Numbered from the stretch's first letter, positions 15,343 to 24,284 are shown. The stretch is DNA of 64,000 bases from a virus (IMGVR_UViG_3300047311_000749:1-64000); one strand, 5' to 3'. The notes: generated by a model not told the origin, from the sequence alone. Numbers and translations: made by a program.

Positions 15343-16845
15343 TCAAGTCCTCCTGATTCCGCCCCGGTAAGCCTTCTCGCGCTTCAGATACTCGTCCGCC
15401 GGCACCCAGACCTGTCGGTCGAGCACGACAACGTCGTCGTTCCAGCGCGCGAGATTCTCGACCGCCTTCAGGCCCGTGATGGCGCGATCCCAGAGGTAAT
15501 AGAGCCTCGCGCCTTCCTTGCCGGCCGAGGTCCGGCAGAACCGACCCCGGACCTGCCCGAGGAGCTGTTCGTTCCCGATATGACTACACAGGACGGCGCG
15601 GTCGAGCGTCGGAACGTCGATCCCGGTCCCGACCGCCTTGATGGTCCCGACGACCGTTCGGATCTTCCCCGACGCCGCGTTCCGGACCGCTTCATCGAAC
15701 TCGCGTTCGTTCTCCGGTCCCCCCACCATCACGCCAGGCGGGAACCCTCGCGCCACCAGCCCCGCCGCGAGCCTCTCGCAGGCGGCACGTCGGTCAGCCA
15801 GGAGGGCGACGACGTGGCCCGCACGGGCCTCCTGGGCCGCAAGGTCGGCCGCTATCGTGATCCTACCGGGGTCGGTCGCGAGTTCACCCTGGAGCTTCGT
15901 GTGGGCCCACCGGATCCGGAAGGGGTTCCCGGACGCCTTCGCCTGCCGGTACCAGCCGGGGGGCTCGTAGCCGGTCGGGACGAGCGCGACCTGTACGTCG
16001 TGCACGATTCCCTTCTGAACGACCTCCTGCCGCGGTACCTCCGCGACGACATCACCGAAGAGGTCCCGGATCATGTACTCGCGCCCGTCGCGCCGGCGTT
16101 CGTCCTTCGAGATCCCAATCCGGTACTGGGCCGGGAACGGATCGATCGCCGCGAAGAAAGTGTCGGCGGCCGCCGTCTGGACCTCGTCAAACACAACGGT
16201 CCCGAACATCGCCATCTGGTCCTCCACGAGCGGCCGGATCGCGAGGGTCTTCTGCATCGCGACCGTCAGGGGGGCGAGCCTGCGGGTCGGGCCCTGCACG
16301 ATCCCGATGTCGATCTCCCGAAGCCCACATTCTTCCCGGATGCGCTCGACCCACTGCTTCAGGAGTCCCTTCGTGTGAACGATGACGAGCATCCAGCGCC
16401 CGACCCGACACGCGAGCGCGAGCGCGGCTGACGTTTTGCCCCCACCGGTTTCGGCCCGCAGCAGACAGTTCTGCCGGGCCATCGCGGCCACGACCATCCG
16501 TTCTTGGTGGTCCCACGGTACGCCCCCCTTCGGGTACCGGTGCCGGACCGTCATCGGGCAACCGGACGCGCGCGCGTCGACGACCCTGTACGGGACTCCG
16601 GTCGCGCTGAGGATCCGGCGGACGCGCCCCATCCCGCCCCGCGGGACCGAGATCCCGGAGGGGATCGGGCGCCACGTTACGTCGATCTCGCCGGTCGGAC
16701 CGGGCTGTCCCGGGAGCGCCGGGATTGGGTGTTCGAACTCCCGCTTGAGCGTCGGGAGGGCGGCCGTGAGCTCGTGCGGCGGCACCGGACTCGATTCCGG
16801 GACCTCCTCGACCTCGACACGGTTCGTGACCGTCACGACCACCAT
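15343..16845 (-). CDS. SF2 DNA helicase, UvsW/XPB/RAD25-like
   Basis: A 500-residue superfamily 2 helicase. Motif I is AETGGGKT (131-138), motif II VVFDEVQTA (DEVQ in place of DEAH), motif III region RIGISKDE, motif V GTIKAVGTGIDVP and motif VI QVRGRFCR. UvsW-type enzymes remodel forks and D-loops in phage recombination-dependent replication, consistent with the UvsX, SSB and SbcCD genes in the same run. It begins just after a palindrome and the noncoding 16.85-17.22 kb region, so it is probably the first gene of the leftward replication operon. Confidence 0.85.
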   Translation of the reverse strand: MVVVTVTNRVEVEEVPESSPVPPHELTAALPTLKREFEHPIPALPGQPGPTGEIDVTWRPIPSGISVPRGGMGRVRRILSATGVPYRVVDARASGCPMTVRHRYPKGGVPWDHQERMVVAAMARQNCLLRAETGGGKTSAALALACRVGRWMLVIVHTKGLLKQWVERIREECGLREIDIGIVQGPTRRLAPLTVAMQKTLAIRPLVEDQMAMFGTVVFDEVQTAAADTFFAAIDPFPAQYRIGISKDERRRDGREYMIRDLFGDVVAEVPRQEVVQKGIVHDVQVALVPTGYEPPGWYRQAKASGNPFRIRWAHTKLQGELATDPGRITIAADLAAQEARAGHVVALLADRRAACERLAAGLVARGFPPGVMVGGPENEREFDEAVRNAASGKIRTVVGTIKAVGTGIDVPTLDRAVLCSHIGNEQLLGQVRGRFCRTSAGKEGARLYYLWDRAITGLKAVENLARWNDDVVVLDRQVWVPADEYLKREKAYRGGIRRT

Positions 16846-16862
16846 TGCGGCCGAGATGGCTC

Positions 16863-16882
16863 ACCGCGCCGCGCGGCGCGGT
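16863..16882. repeat. 20-bp palindrome, copy 3 (18 nt before the SF2 helicase ATG)
   Basis: A perfect copy. On the minus strand its end continues GGTGAGCC, as in the copy at 28304, and the helicase ATG follows. Confidence 0.9.
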
Positions 16883-16902
16883 CTTCGGGATCGCGATCGG
16901 CG

Positions 16903-16946
16903 GGATCGTCCGCGGATCGTCCGTATACCGTTTTCCGGATCGTCCG
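16903..16946. repeat. three iteron-like GGATCGTCCG direct repeats
   Basis: The decamer GGATCGTCCG recurs at 16903, 16914 and 16937, followed by TACGGATCC and TGATCCGGATCA relatives. The spacing of the first two is 11 bp, one helical turn, as expected of binding sites for one protein on one face of the DNA. Confidence 0.6.
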
Positions 16947-17031
16947 TACGGATCCGCCTACTGATCCGGATCACGTTCCCGCCGATCGATCACGCGCCCA
17001 TGTGGAGTTTGCGACAAGCAAACCCACATAC

Positions 17032-17052
17032 GTGCTTCGCGCAGCGAAGCAC
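17032..17052. repeat. perfect 9-bp hairpin with 3-nt loop
   Basis: GTGCTTCGC-GCA-GCGAAGCAC. No T-tract follows on either strand, so it is not a standard terminator. It is part of the origin-like region. Confidence 0.6.
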
Positions 17053-17126
17053 CCTCACCCTTTACTGATCTAAGAGATCTGGGAGATCTAAGAATCAAAG
17101 AAACATATAAAAGAACAAGCAAATGA

Positions 17127-17149
17127 GGTTGGATACTGCGTATCCAACC
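17127..17149 (-). terminator. 10-bp hairpin, possible terminator of the lysis operon
   Basis: GGTTGGATAC-TGC-GTATCCAACC is perfect. On the minus strand it is followed by TCATTTGCTTGTTCTTTTATATG, a T-rich but interrupted tract. It lies about 70 nt beyond the last lysis-region gene and could end that transcript. A structural role in an origin is the alternative. Confidence 0.45.
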
Positions 17150-17216
17150 ACTCTTATCCCATCCCCCCTACCCCCCTTCCCAGGATGGCGCCCAACAGGG
17201 TCTGGCGCCACCCACC

Positions 17217-17453
17217 CTACTGCTTCGTCGGTTCGTCGGGCCAGGTGTCGGCGATCTTCTGGGCCTCGGCCGACGCGTTCTTCTGAACCTCGTCGAGCGC
17301 TTCTCGGATCCCGGCTTCGTTGAACGCGGCCTTCAGCCCATCGAGCAGCGCCGCAAGCGCGGCCCCGCGGGGCCCCGGGATCATGTGCGCGACCTCGTCG
17401 AGCAAGAACAGAGCGTGGTCGGCTTCTTCGACGATTCTTCCTAAGTCGATCAT
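17217..17453 (-). CDS. unknown small helical protein after the spanin genes
   Basis: Seventy-eight residues, almost wholly helical and acidic at the start (MIDLGRIVEEADHALFLLDE), with no membrane segment. ATG 17453 overlaps the TGA of the lipoprotein gene (ATGA). No family is recognised. It is the last gene of the lysis module before the noncoding region. Confidence 0.55.
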   Translation of the reverse strand: MIDLGRIVEEADHALFLLDEVAHMIPGPRGAALAALLDGLKAAFNEAGIREALDEVQKNASAEAQKIADTWPDEPTKQ

Positions 17454-17710
17454 TCGGTCCCCCCATCGAGGTCGCGGTGACGGCCGCACTCGAACGTTAG
17501 GTTACAGGTCGGGTTCTCGGCGGCAGCACGGGCCTTCGCGGCAGTACACGAAAGACCTTCGGCGGCACCGGCGCGGAGCCGCGCGAGGTAGCGCTGGCAC
17601 GAGATCTCCTCGCCCGCGCGAGCTGCTTCGGCCTGCCCGGTCTGGCCGGGGTCGGACGAGAGGGCCGCACAGGCCCCGAGGAGGAACAGGAACGGGTAGG
17701 CTTTTTTCAC
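17450..17710 (-). CDS. probable o-spanin lipoprotein
   Basis: An 86-residue product starting VKKAYPFLFLLGACAALSS. A Lys-charged N-terminus and short hydrophobic run lead to an LGAC lipobox, so Cys14 should be lipidated and the protein anchored in the outer membrane. Four further Cys residues and a charged region follow. Together with the membrane/coiled-coil protein encoded two genes upstream and a holin-like protein between, this fits a two-component spanin set that fuses the two membranes in lysis. GTG 17710 is the only start that places the signal correctly. Confidence 0.65.
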   Translation of the reverse strand: MKKAYPFLFLLGACAALSSDPGQTGQAEAARAGEEISCQRYLARLRAGAAEGLSCTAAKARAAAENPTCNLTFECGRHRDLDGGTE

Positions 17711-17711
17711 A

Positions 17712-17996
17712 TTACCTCTTCGCGAATGCGGTTTTGAAGGTCGAGACGTTCTGCGCGATCTCCATGAACCCCGAGCCCGCGAGCCCATAGAGGGCACCGG
17801 CCTTTAGGGTCTGTCGGACTGTATCGGATGCGTCGCCGAATAGATACGAAACCGCGAAACCGGCCGCGAGCGCGACCGCCAGTACCCAGACGCCGTCGAT
17901 CTTCGGAAAGGTCGTGCGGGCAGCCTTTACGGCCGAGATGACGGCCGGGACCGCGAGGGTCGCGCTACTGACTCCCGTGACGATGTCGGCGTCCAT
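17712..17996 (-). CDS. holin-like membrane protein
   Basis: Ninety-four residues with two or three hydrophobic segments: ATLAVPAVISAV (short), WVLAVALAAGFAVSYLFG, and LKAGALYGLAGSGFMEIA, ending in a basic tail (FKTAFAKR). Size, hydropathy and lysis-gene neighbours fit a class II/III holin that times inner-membrane permeabilisation. No holin subfamily was recognised, and the endolysin candidate is far away at 61 kb. Confidence 0.6.
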   Translation of the reverse strand: MDADIVTGVSSATLAVPAVISAVKAARTTFPKIDGVWVLAVALAAGFAVSYLFGDASDTVRQTLKAGALYGLAGSGFMEIAQNVSTFKTAFAKR

Positions 17997-18033
17997 GCCG
18001 AGAATTCTGCGTGGTCCCGGGGGACCGTTCAAC

Positions 18034-18357
18034 TCACCGCGCCGCGCGGCGCGGTGCCGGCGATGGGTTCTGGGCCCGGTATTGGTCGAAGTCCTTCCGC
18101 AGCTGGGCGAGGTCGGCCTCCAGGGTCGCGATCGTCAGTTCCCTCGATTCCCGCTGAACCTCGAGGAGCGCGATCCGGTCACGGTCGACAGTGGCTCCCG
18201 CTTGGGTCTGGTAGCGGGTATCGAACTGGGTCATGAGGCCCCCGAGCCACGCGTGGCCGCCCCATCCGGCCGCCACGGATGCCCCCACGACCCCCCAGAG
18301 CTTCCAGACCCAACCGACGCGGTCAGAAAGATTCCGAATGTACGAGTCGCGGGCCAA
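18034..18357 (-). CDS. membrane-anchored coiled-coil protein, probable i-spanin
   Basis: One N-terminal transmembrane helix (about 18-42, WKLWGVVGASVAAGWGG...) is followed by a periplasmic heptad-rich stretch: RIALLEVQRESRELTIATLE and LAQLRKDFDQYRAQ. This is the i-spanin (Rz) layout. TTG 18357 directly follows the TGA of the previous gene, and no ATG fits better. Its last codons run through the 20-bp palindrome, whose final T begins the TGA stop. Confidence 0.55.
   Translation of the reverse strand: MARDSYIRNLSDRVGWVWKLWGVVGASVAAGWGGHAWLGGLMTQFDTRYQTQAGATVDRDRIALLEVQRESRELTIATLEADLAQLRKDFDQYRAQNPSPAPRRAAR
18036..18055. repeat. 20-bp palindrome, copy 4 (at the i-spanin stop, before the holin gene)
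   Basis: A perfect copy. On the minus strand it continues GAGTTGAACG, a tail shared (GTTGAACG) with the copies at 51640 and 54709. The holin ATG is 39 nt on. Confidence 0.9.
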
Positions 18358-19959
18358 TCAAAGGTCCCACCCAATAACCTGGGACCCGTTGCCACCGTTC
18401 GGCGCCACCACGTATCCGGCGAAGCCACCGCCGTGGTTGACCGTGATTTTGACAGCACTGTTCGCGACCGCCGGGTATGGGGTAGCGATCGGAATCTTCA
18501 CGACTTGGTTCGTGAAGTAGGCCTGGCCGACGATGGAGGTGACGACACCGTCGGCCGCGATCCCGATCACGTTCCCAGACCCATCGTCGAACGTCACGTT
18601 ATAGCCGCAGAGCGCCGCTGATGTGGCGTTCGTCGAGTAGGTCGTGGTCAGGTGAAGCAGAATCGCTTTCGCATTCGCCGGGTAATGAGTACCGCCGGCG
18701 AGGTCGTATACGGTCGAGGCGCTCGTGGAGCTCGTCGGGACAAGCGCTGACGTACCGCTGGACCCTTCGTCCGATTCCTGGTTGAACGTCTTGCCGTCGC
18801 TGACGCCCCGGAGGATCGGAGCTCCCGCCGAGTTAACCATTCCGCCAAACACGCACGCCGCGGTTCCGGCGGCGGAGCCGGCCGGAAACCCAAATGCCGT
18901 CGGGAGCGGGATCGCGATTGTGTTTTGGTTGTGGGTCGGAACCGGCCCATTCGTATGAGGGGCCAGAACCGGGATCCCGCGGAGCGGGCCGGGTTGGCGA
19001 CTTCCGCTCGCGACGCTCGTGTACCGGCACCACCGCGGAAGTCCAAACGGTTCCGCCAGCCAAAGGTAATAGGGGCGGTTTGCCGTTACGGCGTAGCCGG
19101 CCGGCTGAAGCTCGCTACTCGTAAAGTCGAGCGATGTTGCGATCGAAACCGCGTCCGTCGTCATGGTTCCGCCGAGGATACGGCCACCGGGGCCGACCGT
19201 TTCGGCCCACCCCTGAAGGCCCGGGGTCGCGACCATTCGGTAGTGATGATCGACGCGTGAACGGTCCCGCGTGAACTTCCCCGCCACCTCGGCCCGATCG
19301 GCCGCAAGCGGTCTGACGTCCCACATGTACGGGACGGCGTTCCAGGTCGCGGCCCCGTTCGGGACTAGCGCGACGAGGAGCGGTACCCACCCCGCGACGG
19401 TCGTGACGCCCGACGCGATCGCCCCAACACGAATCCGGTAACCGAACCGCGATGCCGCGACCTTGTTGACGAGCGCGGGCGAAAAGAGCTGGGAAGCTGG
19501 GTTGTAGATGTCGCGATTGTCGGCTTCGAGAACCGTATCGATCCGCTGGCACTCGACCACGTAGATTTGGGTCCCGCCCGACGAGTTCGTCGGCATCGCG
19601 AGCGACGAACCGGTCTGGACTCCCGGATCGTTGACGAGCTTGTAGGGGCTATCGTCCGGCGACGGCGTGCTGTCGGGATCGACAACGATCGCGACCCCTG
19701 GGTCGACGAGCGTGTTGGCGGATGCCATCTGGGGGCGGACCAACAGACCGTTCAGGATCGCGGCCCTCATCGGACTCGTACTGGCGGCCCCGACGGAACC
19801 AGCCCCGTTCGAGTTCGAAAAGTCCCCCTGGTAGTCGAGCAGGTACGCGAGGATCGACGAAAGGTCCATCCCCTGGAAGGCCTGCATCCGGTTCAGGTCA
19901 GACGACAGTGCGCGTTCGCGCGGGTTATAGATCTCAGTCTTCCGTCCGCTCGCGCTCAT
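18358..19959 (-). CDS. tail/baseplate-associated structural protein
   Basis: A 533-residue protein. The N-terminal 50 residues are helical (NPRERALSSDLNRMQAFQGM). The remainder is beta-rich, Gly/Ser/Thr/Ala-rich and low in Lys, as in phage fibre or baseplate periphery proteins. The last 100 residues (about 430-533) look like a compact beta domain. It is the distal gene of the baseplate run, after the gpI-position protein, where fibre or baseplate-decoration genes often lie. The precise role is not determined. Confidence 0.6.
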   Translation of the reverse strand: MSASGRKTEIYNPRERALSSDLNRMQAFQGMDLSSILAYLLDYQGDFSNSNGAGSVGAASTSPMRAAILNGLLVRPQMASANTLVDPGVAIVVDPDSTPSPDDSPYKLVNDPGVQTGSSLAMPTNSSGGTQIYVVECQRIDTVLEADNRDIYNPASQLFSPALVNKVAASRFGYRIRVGAIASGVTTVAGWVPLLVALVPNGAATWNAVPYMWDVRPLAADRAEVAGKFTRDRSRVDHHYRMVATPGLQGWAETVGPGGRILGGTMTTDAVSIATSLDFTSSELQPAGYAVTANRPYYLWLAEPFGLPRWCRYTSVASGSRQPGPLRGIPVLAPHTNGPVPTHNQNTIAIPLPTAFGFPAGSAAGTAACVFGGMVNSAGAPILRGVSDGKTFNQESDEGSSGTSALVPTSSTSASTVYDLAGGTHYPANAKAILLHLTTTYSTNATSAALCGYNVTFDDGSGNVIGIAADGVVTSIVGQAYFTNQVVKIPIATPYPAVANSAVKITVNHGGGFAGYVVAPNGGNGSQVIGWDL

Positions 19960-19984
19960 GCGGGAGGGTACCGCGGTAGGATCG

Positions 19985-21811
19985 TTACGGGCAACCTAGG
20001 TCGTCACGAACAAGATCGAACCCGACCCCACCGGCCCGCACGGTGTCGATTACCTGCCAGACCGTTTGGTAAAAGTTACCCGCGGAGGCCGGATAGCCGT
20101 CGTAGAACGTGACGGCTGGCGACGAGTCGTATGCGTTGCTGGTCCCCGAGTCGTACGCGAACCCAAATTCGCCGTAATTGACCCCCTGGACCGTAACGAG
20201 GAAAAAAGCCCGCATCTCCAAGAAACTGAACAGATACCGGTACCGGAGGGTATGGTCGGGCCCACCCGAAAGCGTCGAAGGAGGCGTGTAGACTTGGCCG
20301 CTGACGGTTCCGTGAAGCGGCAGTGTATTGACGAACGTTCCCTGAACGACCGCGATCGATTCGAGGAACCGAGGCGTAACGGGACCGACTCCCGATACCT
20401 GAAACGCAAGAATCGCCTTCCCGACCGCCGTGATCCCGGTCGTAGGATCCCGCTGTTCGATTCGTTCGCCTTCGAAGAAGTTGAAGTTTGGAGCCGCAAC
20501 GGCTCCGTCGATCAGCACGGCCTCCATGTCGTACCAGTCCCCGAGGTCCGGGCGGTCGTAATAAAACCCCGGGAGCGACGCGAGCCCCGCTTCGCGCAGG
20601 CATCCCTGGATCCCGACAGGCGCCAGTACGCGGTTGAATGCTCTAATGACCGCGCCTGGCGAGACGACATCCGACGGAACCGCGATCTTGCGGCGATACG
20701 AAAAGTCACCTTCTGCTGGTCCGCGGTGAATGTTACGCTCGCGCCCGAGGGCATCAAGGAACCCGAGGCGACCACCAGTTGGTTGTTCCTGATTGGTCGT
20801 CTCGATTCCCCAGCCCCCGGCTCCCCAGGGAACGAACTCCCAAGCGGCCGTGCCGGATTCCGGCGTGAGGGTGGAGTCGTACGAAATCGTGCTCGGCGCG
20901 GCTGTCGCGAGTGATGTCGCGCCCGTGATGACACCGGCTCCCGTGAAGGTTCCGGATGTCCACTGGACGACGAACGACGTCGCGGTCGCGCCGAGAAACG
21001 TGCCGGTCGCGCCGGAACCAAATTGGGTTACGGGTTCGCCTTCGATGAAGTTCCCAATCCCGGACGCATCGAACGCGATATCGCGCGCGACCGACAGAAC
21101 ACCCCCGTCCGTCGGACCCGGCCTCGCGTACCCGACGACTCTTGCGACGCGGCCGACGTTCGACCCGGCCGTGAACCGAAGGTACTGGCCGACGTGATCC
21201 GGCACGAATGTGTCGGGTTTTTGGGCGCAGCGTACGAGGGGGGGCGTGACCGTCGCGTCGTTATTCGCGAAGTTCGCCGCGATCTGTCGGATCGCCCGAA
21301 GCGTGTCGGGTAGCGGGTTGTTGTATCCCCACCCAACGAGTTCGGCTTCTGCCGTGAGGTCGACTTCGGCGGTATCGCCGGGCGCGAAGCAATACGCGCT
21401 CGTTAGGTGATAGAGGCGCCCCGACTCGAAGGCTTCGCCTTCTGCTCCCGGGGTCGCGCCCCAATCGGTCGTGGTTTCGCCGACCAAAAACGGACCCGCC
21501 ATCAGGACCAGCGGGATATTGGGGAGCCCGCTCCGCGAGACCGAGAGCGTGACGGTCGCGCGCTTCTCGCCGGCGGCCGGATCTGATGTCTGGCCGCTCC
21601 ACGGCAGGATGTACATGGCCTGCGTCGTGACGTCGACGGCCCTCGAGAGACGCTCCAGCATCGCCCAAGTCTGCGCGTATGCCTCGATCCCGGACCCGTC
21701 CCCCTTCTCGAAGAGCGAAGCGGAAAACTGGTTATCGACCGACGATTCCCAGACCGCCTGAAGGTCCGCGATCGTCAGGGGACCCTGTGCGGCGACGATC
21801 GGAACCGTCAT
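19985..21811 (-). CDS. large baseplate/tail protein downstream of baseplate J-like
   Basis: A 608-residue beta-rich protein. In P2-like order the gene after gpJ encodes gpI, and the N-terminus (LTIADLQAVWESSVDNQFSA...) is helical, as expected there. This one is far longer than gpI and carries several beta domains, including a possible binding domain around 200-330. ATG 21811 overlaps the TGA of the J-like gene. It may combine a gpI role with receptor or baseplate-arm functions, but this is inferred from position. Confidence 0.6.
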   Translation of the reverse strand: MTVPIVAAQGPLTIADLQAVWESSVDNQFSASLFEKGDGSGIEAYAQTWAMLERLSRAVDVTTQAMYILPWSGQTSDPAAGEKRATVTLSVSRSGLPNIPLVLMAGPFLVGETTTDWGATPGAEGEAFESGRLYHLTSAYCFAPGDTAEVDLTAEAELVGWGYNNPLPDTLRAIRQIAANFANNDATVTPPLVRCAQKPDTFVPDHVGQYLRFTAGSNVGRVARVVGYARPGPTDGGVLSVARDIAFDASGIGNFIEGEPVTQFGSGATGTFLGATATSFVVQWTSGTFTGAGVITGATSLATAAPSTISYDSTLTPESGTAAWEFVPWGAGGWGIETTNQEQPTGGRLGFLDALGRERNIHRGPAEGDFSYRRKIAVPSDVVSPGAVIRAFNRVLAPVGIQGCLREAGLASLPGFYYDRPDLGDWYDMEAVLIDGAVAAPNFNFFEGERIEQRDPTTGITAVGKAILAFQVSGVGPVTPRFLESIAVVQGTFVNTLPLHGTVSGQVYTPPSTLSGGPDHTLRYRYLFSFLEMRAFFLVTVQGVNYGEFGFAYDSGTSNAYDSSPAVTFYDGYPASAGNFYQTVWQVIDTVRAGGVGFDLVRDDLGCP

Positions 21812-22947
21812 GCCGCTAGCGTCACGTTCTGCGAAGTCGTCCGGATCGTCTTACCGGCGTCCGGTATTACGTCGCCGACAGGCGCGACGATCGTGCTGTT
21901 GGCGGGCGTTGTCGGATCGGTCGTGACGACGAGCCCATCACTTCGGAAGCGGGCCAAAACCGCCTGAAGGTCCGCGATTCTGAGCGGGTTGTTGACCGGA
22001 ATCGAATTGATGAACCCAACGACCGCCGACAAGACGGCCTGGGTCAGCGAAACCGTGTCGACGTTCGCCTCGAACGCGAGCCTCAGGACGACGTCGACGA
22101 TCTCGGGCTGGCTCGTCACGACGATGACGGCAATCCCGGCCGCCCGATACTCACCGAGGGATGTCGAGACGCGGTTCGCGAGCGCTTGATTCGAAACACC
22201 TGAACCGTCCGCCACGTACAGGATCACGACCCGAGCGGGCGTCGACCCGACCGTCGTGACCTCCGACGCCTGAGCCGATACGACTCCCGGAACCTGGCGG
22301 GCCCCGAGCTCGATCGCCTTGAGGGTCCCGCGGCGAGCCGTCAGCCAGAAGTCACGAACACGGTTTCGGAAGTCCTCGTCTTGTTCGCGGTCCGCGCCTC
22401 CCGCGGTCGCGACCGGATTGTTCACCGTCAGGGTCGGGTCGAACGGAACGTTCGCCGGCGCCTGCGGTGGGATTCTCCGGATCTGGTTCGCCCCGACCTG
22501 AAAGTCGCGCCCGGCCTGAACCGCCTGAACGTCAGCGCTCGACGTCAGGTCAGTACCCGAGAACGCAGCCGTTGAGGTCGTGACGTACTCGATCCCGTCG
22601 TTCGTCGTGACTTTCGTGCCGACCAGGATCGACCCGGCCCCCACGGTGGCCGATACTCGCGAAAACTGAACGGTCCCGACGGCAGGAGACGCGCCGAACC
22701 GCGCCGTCTGGTACCGGTCCCAGGCGAAGCGGTCGAGGTCCTCGTCCTCGGCCCCATCGAGCAGGAGGCGATTGACCGAGTACGCGAGCTGTTTGACGAT
22801 CTCGAACGCGACGACGCTCGTCGAGCCGACGAAAACGTTGACGTCGCTCCCCTGGACGTCGATCTGTTTCGGGTCGATCTTGTTCGCCCGTTCGACGACG
22901 TACTGGCGCCCTACCGCAAAGAGGTCGAGCCGGGAGGGCAGATCCAT
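21808..22947 (-). CDS. baseplate J-like wedge protein
   Basis: A 379-residue P2 gpJ/T4 gp6-type wedge protein. The visible block order is typical: an early helix with VVAFEIVKQLAYSVNRLLLDGAEDEDLDRFAWDR, then a beta sandwich (VGTVQFSRVSATVGAGSILVGT...). The usual DFRNRVRDFWLTARRGTLKAIELGARQ-type helix follows, then VPGVVSAQASEV and an ILYVADGSG strand. Wedges polymerise round the hub to form the baseplate rim. The TGA overlaps the next ATG. Confidence 0.85.
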   Translation of the reverse strand: MDLPSRLDLFAVGRQYVVERANKIDPKQIDVQGSDVNVFVGSTSVVAFEIVKQLAYSVNRLLLDGAEDEDLDRFAWDRYQTARFGASPAVGTVQFSRVSATVGAGSILVGTKVTTNDGIEYVTTSTAAFSGTDLTSSADVQAVQAGRDFQVGANQIRRIPPQAPANVPFDPTLTVNNPVATAGGADREQDEDFRNRVRDFWLTARRGTLKAIELGARQVPGVVSAQASEVTTVGSTPARVVILYVADGSGVSNQALANRVSTSLGEYRAAGIAVIVVTSQPEIVDVVLRLAFEANVDTVSLTQAVLSAVVGFINSIPVNNPLRIADLQAVLARFRSDGLVVTTDPTTPANSTIVAPVGDVIPDAGKTIRTTSQNVTLAA

Positions 22948-22987
22948 GGTCGGATCGTGACCCCTGGGGGCCGTGCCGGCAAAACCC

Positions 22988-23890
22988 CTACCCGGCTACA
23001 ATCACGACCGGAACGTCGAACCGCTTCGCGGCCCCTACGACCGGTTTGACCAACACGACGTATCGGGCGAGCTGCGGGGTCGCGGGGTCGTACTGAATCT
23101 TGACCTTGACCCTCGAAACGTCCGGCTCCTGCCGGATCTGAGCTTCCGCGGCTGTCGCGATCTTTTGACGGTTTGCTGGGCTGGCGAGGAGCTTCAGAAA
23201 GCTGGCGGTCCCGACCCCGTAGGCGTTCCCGAGATGAAGGAAACTACCCGGGATCGAGAGCATCCGGCGGAAGACCCGTTTGCGGAGGGACGCGATGCCC
23301 TCGTCGAACGCGTAGTCGCCCGACGAATCGACCGGGATCGTTCCGAGAACGAGCGGATCGGTTCCATTCGGAAGCGGGTCGAGTGCGCTCGAGAGCGTAT
23401 CGGGGTGTGCGATATCGCGCGACGGAAGGAGTCCGTCAGGGGTTGGGTCCCGGAACGGCTGCCGGACCCCGTAGAAAGTCGCGTGCGCGTTCGCCGGCGA
23501 AAGCCCAACGAGGTCGTGAACCGTTACGTCGTAAAGGGCCGGGTAGGGGCTCAGGGGGCGGTCGAGAATCAGATTCAGAATCGTACCGGCGAGCCCTTGA
23601 TCATCGACGAGATCGACCCGGATGACCCCGACGGTTCGGGCCGGGAGCCCATCGTACCCGATCGTCGACGTATCGGGCGTGACCACGTAGTGGAGTGGGT
23701 CGCCGGCGTCGTTCGAGTCGAGGAGTCCCGTCACGACAAGGTCTAGCGAAAAGAAGAGCTGCACGACGTTTTCGCGGATCGCGAACGCGTTCGAGAGGGC
23801 CGGACTGACCGGTACGTCGGTCGGGCCGAGCCCCGCCCACGGGAAAACGCCCCACGGTCCACTACCCCAGCCGGTATCGACGGTCGTCAC
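22988..23890 (-). CDS. baseplate wedge protein with gp25/W-like C-terminus
   Basis: A 300-residue protein. The N-terminal 170 residues are beta-rich and not recognised. The C-terminal part has FDEGIASLRKRVFRRMLSI...NAYGVG and a terminal strand with LARYVVLVKPV, resembling the lysozyme-like gp25/gpW domain that docks wedges to the sheath. GTG 23890 follows the TGA of the previous gene by 13 nt; the ribosome site is weak, so the start could differ slightly. Fusion of an extra N-terminal domain to the small W fold is unusual in length. Confidence 0.6.
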   Translation of the reverse strand: MTTVDTGWGSGPWGVFPWAGLGPTDVPVSPALSNAFAIRENVVQLFFSLDLVVTGLLDSNDAGDPLHYVVTPDTSTIGYDGLPARTVGVIRVDLVDDQGLAGTILNLILDRPLSPYPALYDVTVHDLVGLSPANAHATFYGVRQPFRDPTPDGLLPSRDIAHPDTLSSALDPLPNGTDPLVLGTIPVDSSGDYAFDEGIASLRKRVFRRMLSIPGSFLHLGNAYGVGTASFLKLLASPANRQKIATAAEAQIRQEPDVSRVKVKIQYDPATPQLARYVVLVKPVVGAAKRFDVPVVIVAG

Positions 23891-23903
23891 GCCCCAGATG
23901 GTA

Positions 23904-24281
23904 TCAGCTGTCGGCTTCCGCGTCCGGGTCGGGGTCTGCGCGCGAGATCCGACCCCCACCCCACGCGACCCCCGCGGCGAAGTTGAGGGGGTGCTCGTTC
24001 AAAACACCGTCGCACGAGATCCCGACCGCGAGCGCGAACTTCGGGAGAGGGATCGCGAACGGGGGGATCGAGAAACTGAGCCCAAACGGGAGTGGTCCCG
24101 GAAGCTTGAACCCACAGATCGAGAACGGAAGCGTCGGGACCCGTATTCCTGCGCCCCCAGCGGCGCCTGGGAATGCCGGGATCGGAGGGAGCTTCAGCGA
24201 TAACGAGAACGCCGCGGCCTCGTCCGCCAGATCTTGGACGGCCGGCGGCGGAGCGTTCGGGGGCGGTTGGAATCCCGACAT
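23904..24281 (-). CDS. proline-rich protein in the spike-wedge interval
   Basis: A 125-residue, strikingly Pro/Phe/Gly-rich protein with hydrophobic blocks (LPGPLPFGLSFSIPPFAIPL) and an acidic tail (RADPDPDAEADS). It has few charged residues in the centre. Its place between spike and W-like genes is where PAAR-like tip proteins can lie, but the conserved PAAR pattern is absent. It starts 4 nt past the spike stop. Function unknown. Confidence 0.55.
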   Translation of the reverse strand: MSGFQPPPNAPPPAVQDLADEAAAFSLSLKLPPIPAFPGAAGGAGIRVPTLPFSICGFKLPGPLPFGLSFSIPPFAIPLPKFALAVGISCDGVLNEHPLNFAAGVAWGGGRISRADPDPDAEADS

Positions 24282-24284
24282 CCG

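Larger units (their letters stand above)
16846..17216. other. 371-nt noncoding region: candidate origin and/or leftward promoter region
   Basis: No gene fits on either strand. In order it holds the 20-bp palindrome; three GGATCGTCCG direct repeats (16903-16912, 16914-16923, 16937-16946); a GTGGAGTTTGC...GCAAACCCAC imperfect stem (17001-17026); a perfect 9-bp hairpin (17032-17052); GATCTAAGAGATCT repeats; an A+T-rich patch (17090-17125); and a perfect 10-bp hairpin (17127-17149). On the minus strand TTGCTT-17 nt-TTTGAT in the A+T patch is a possible promoter. The mix of iterons, stems and an A+T patch beside helicase genes resembles a replication origin. Confidence 0.45.

Noticed and set aside
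16846-17216. CRISPR array or tRNA in the noncoding region
   Set aside because: The repeats are only 10 bp and irregularly spaced, and no cloverleaf can be drawn. No CRISPR array or tRNA was recognised anywhere in the window.
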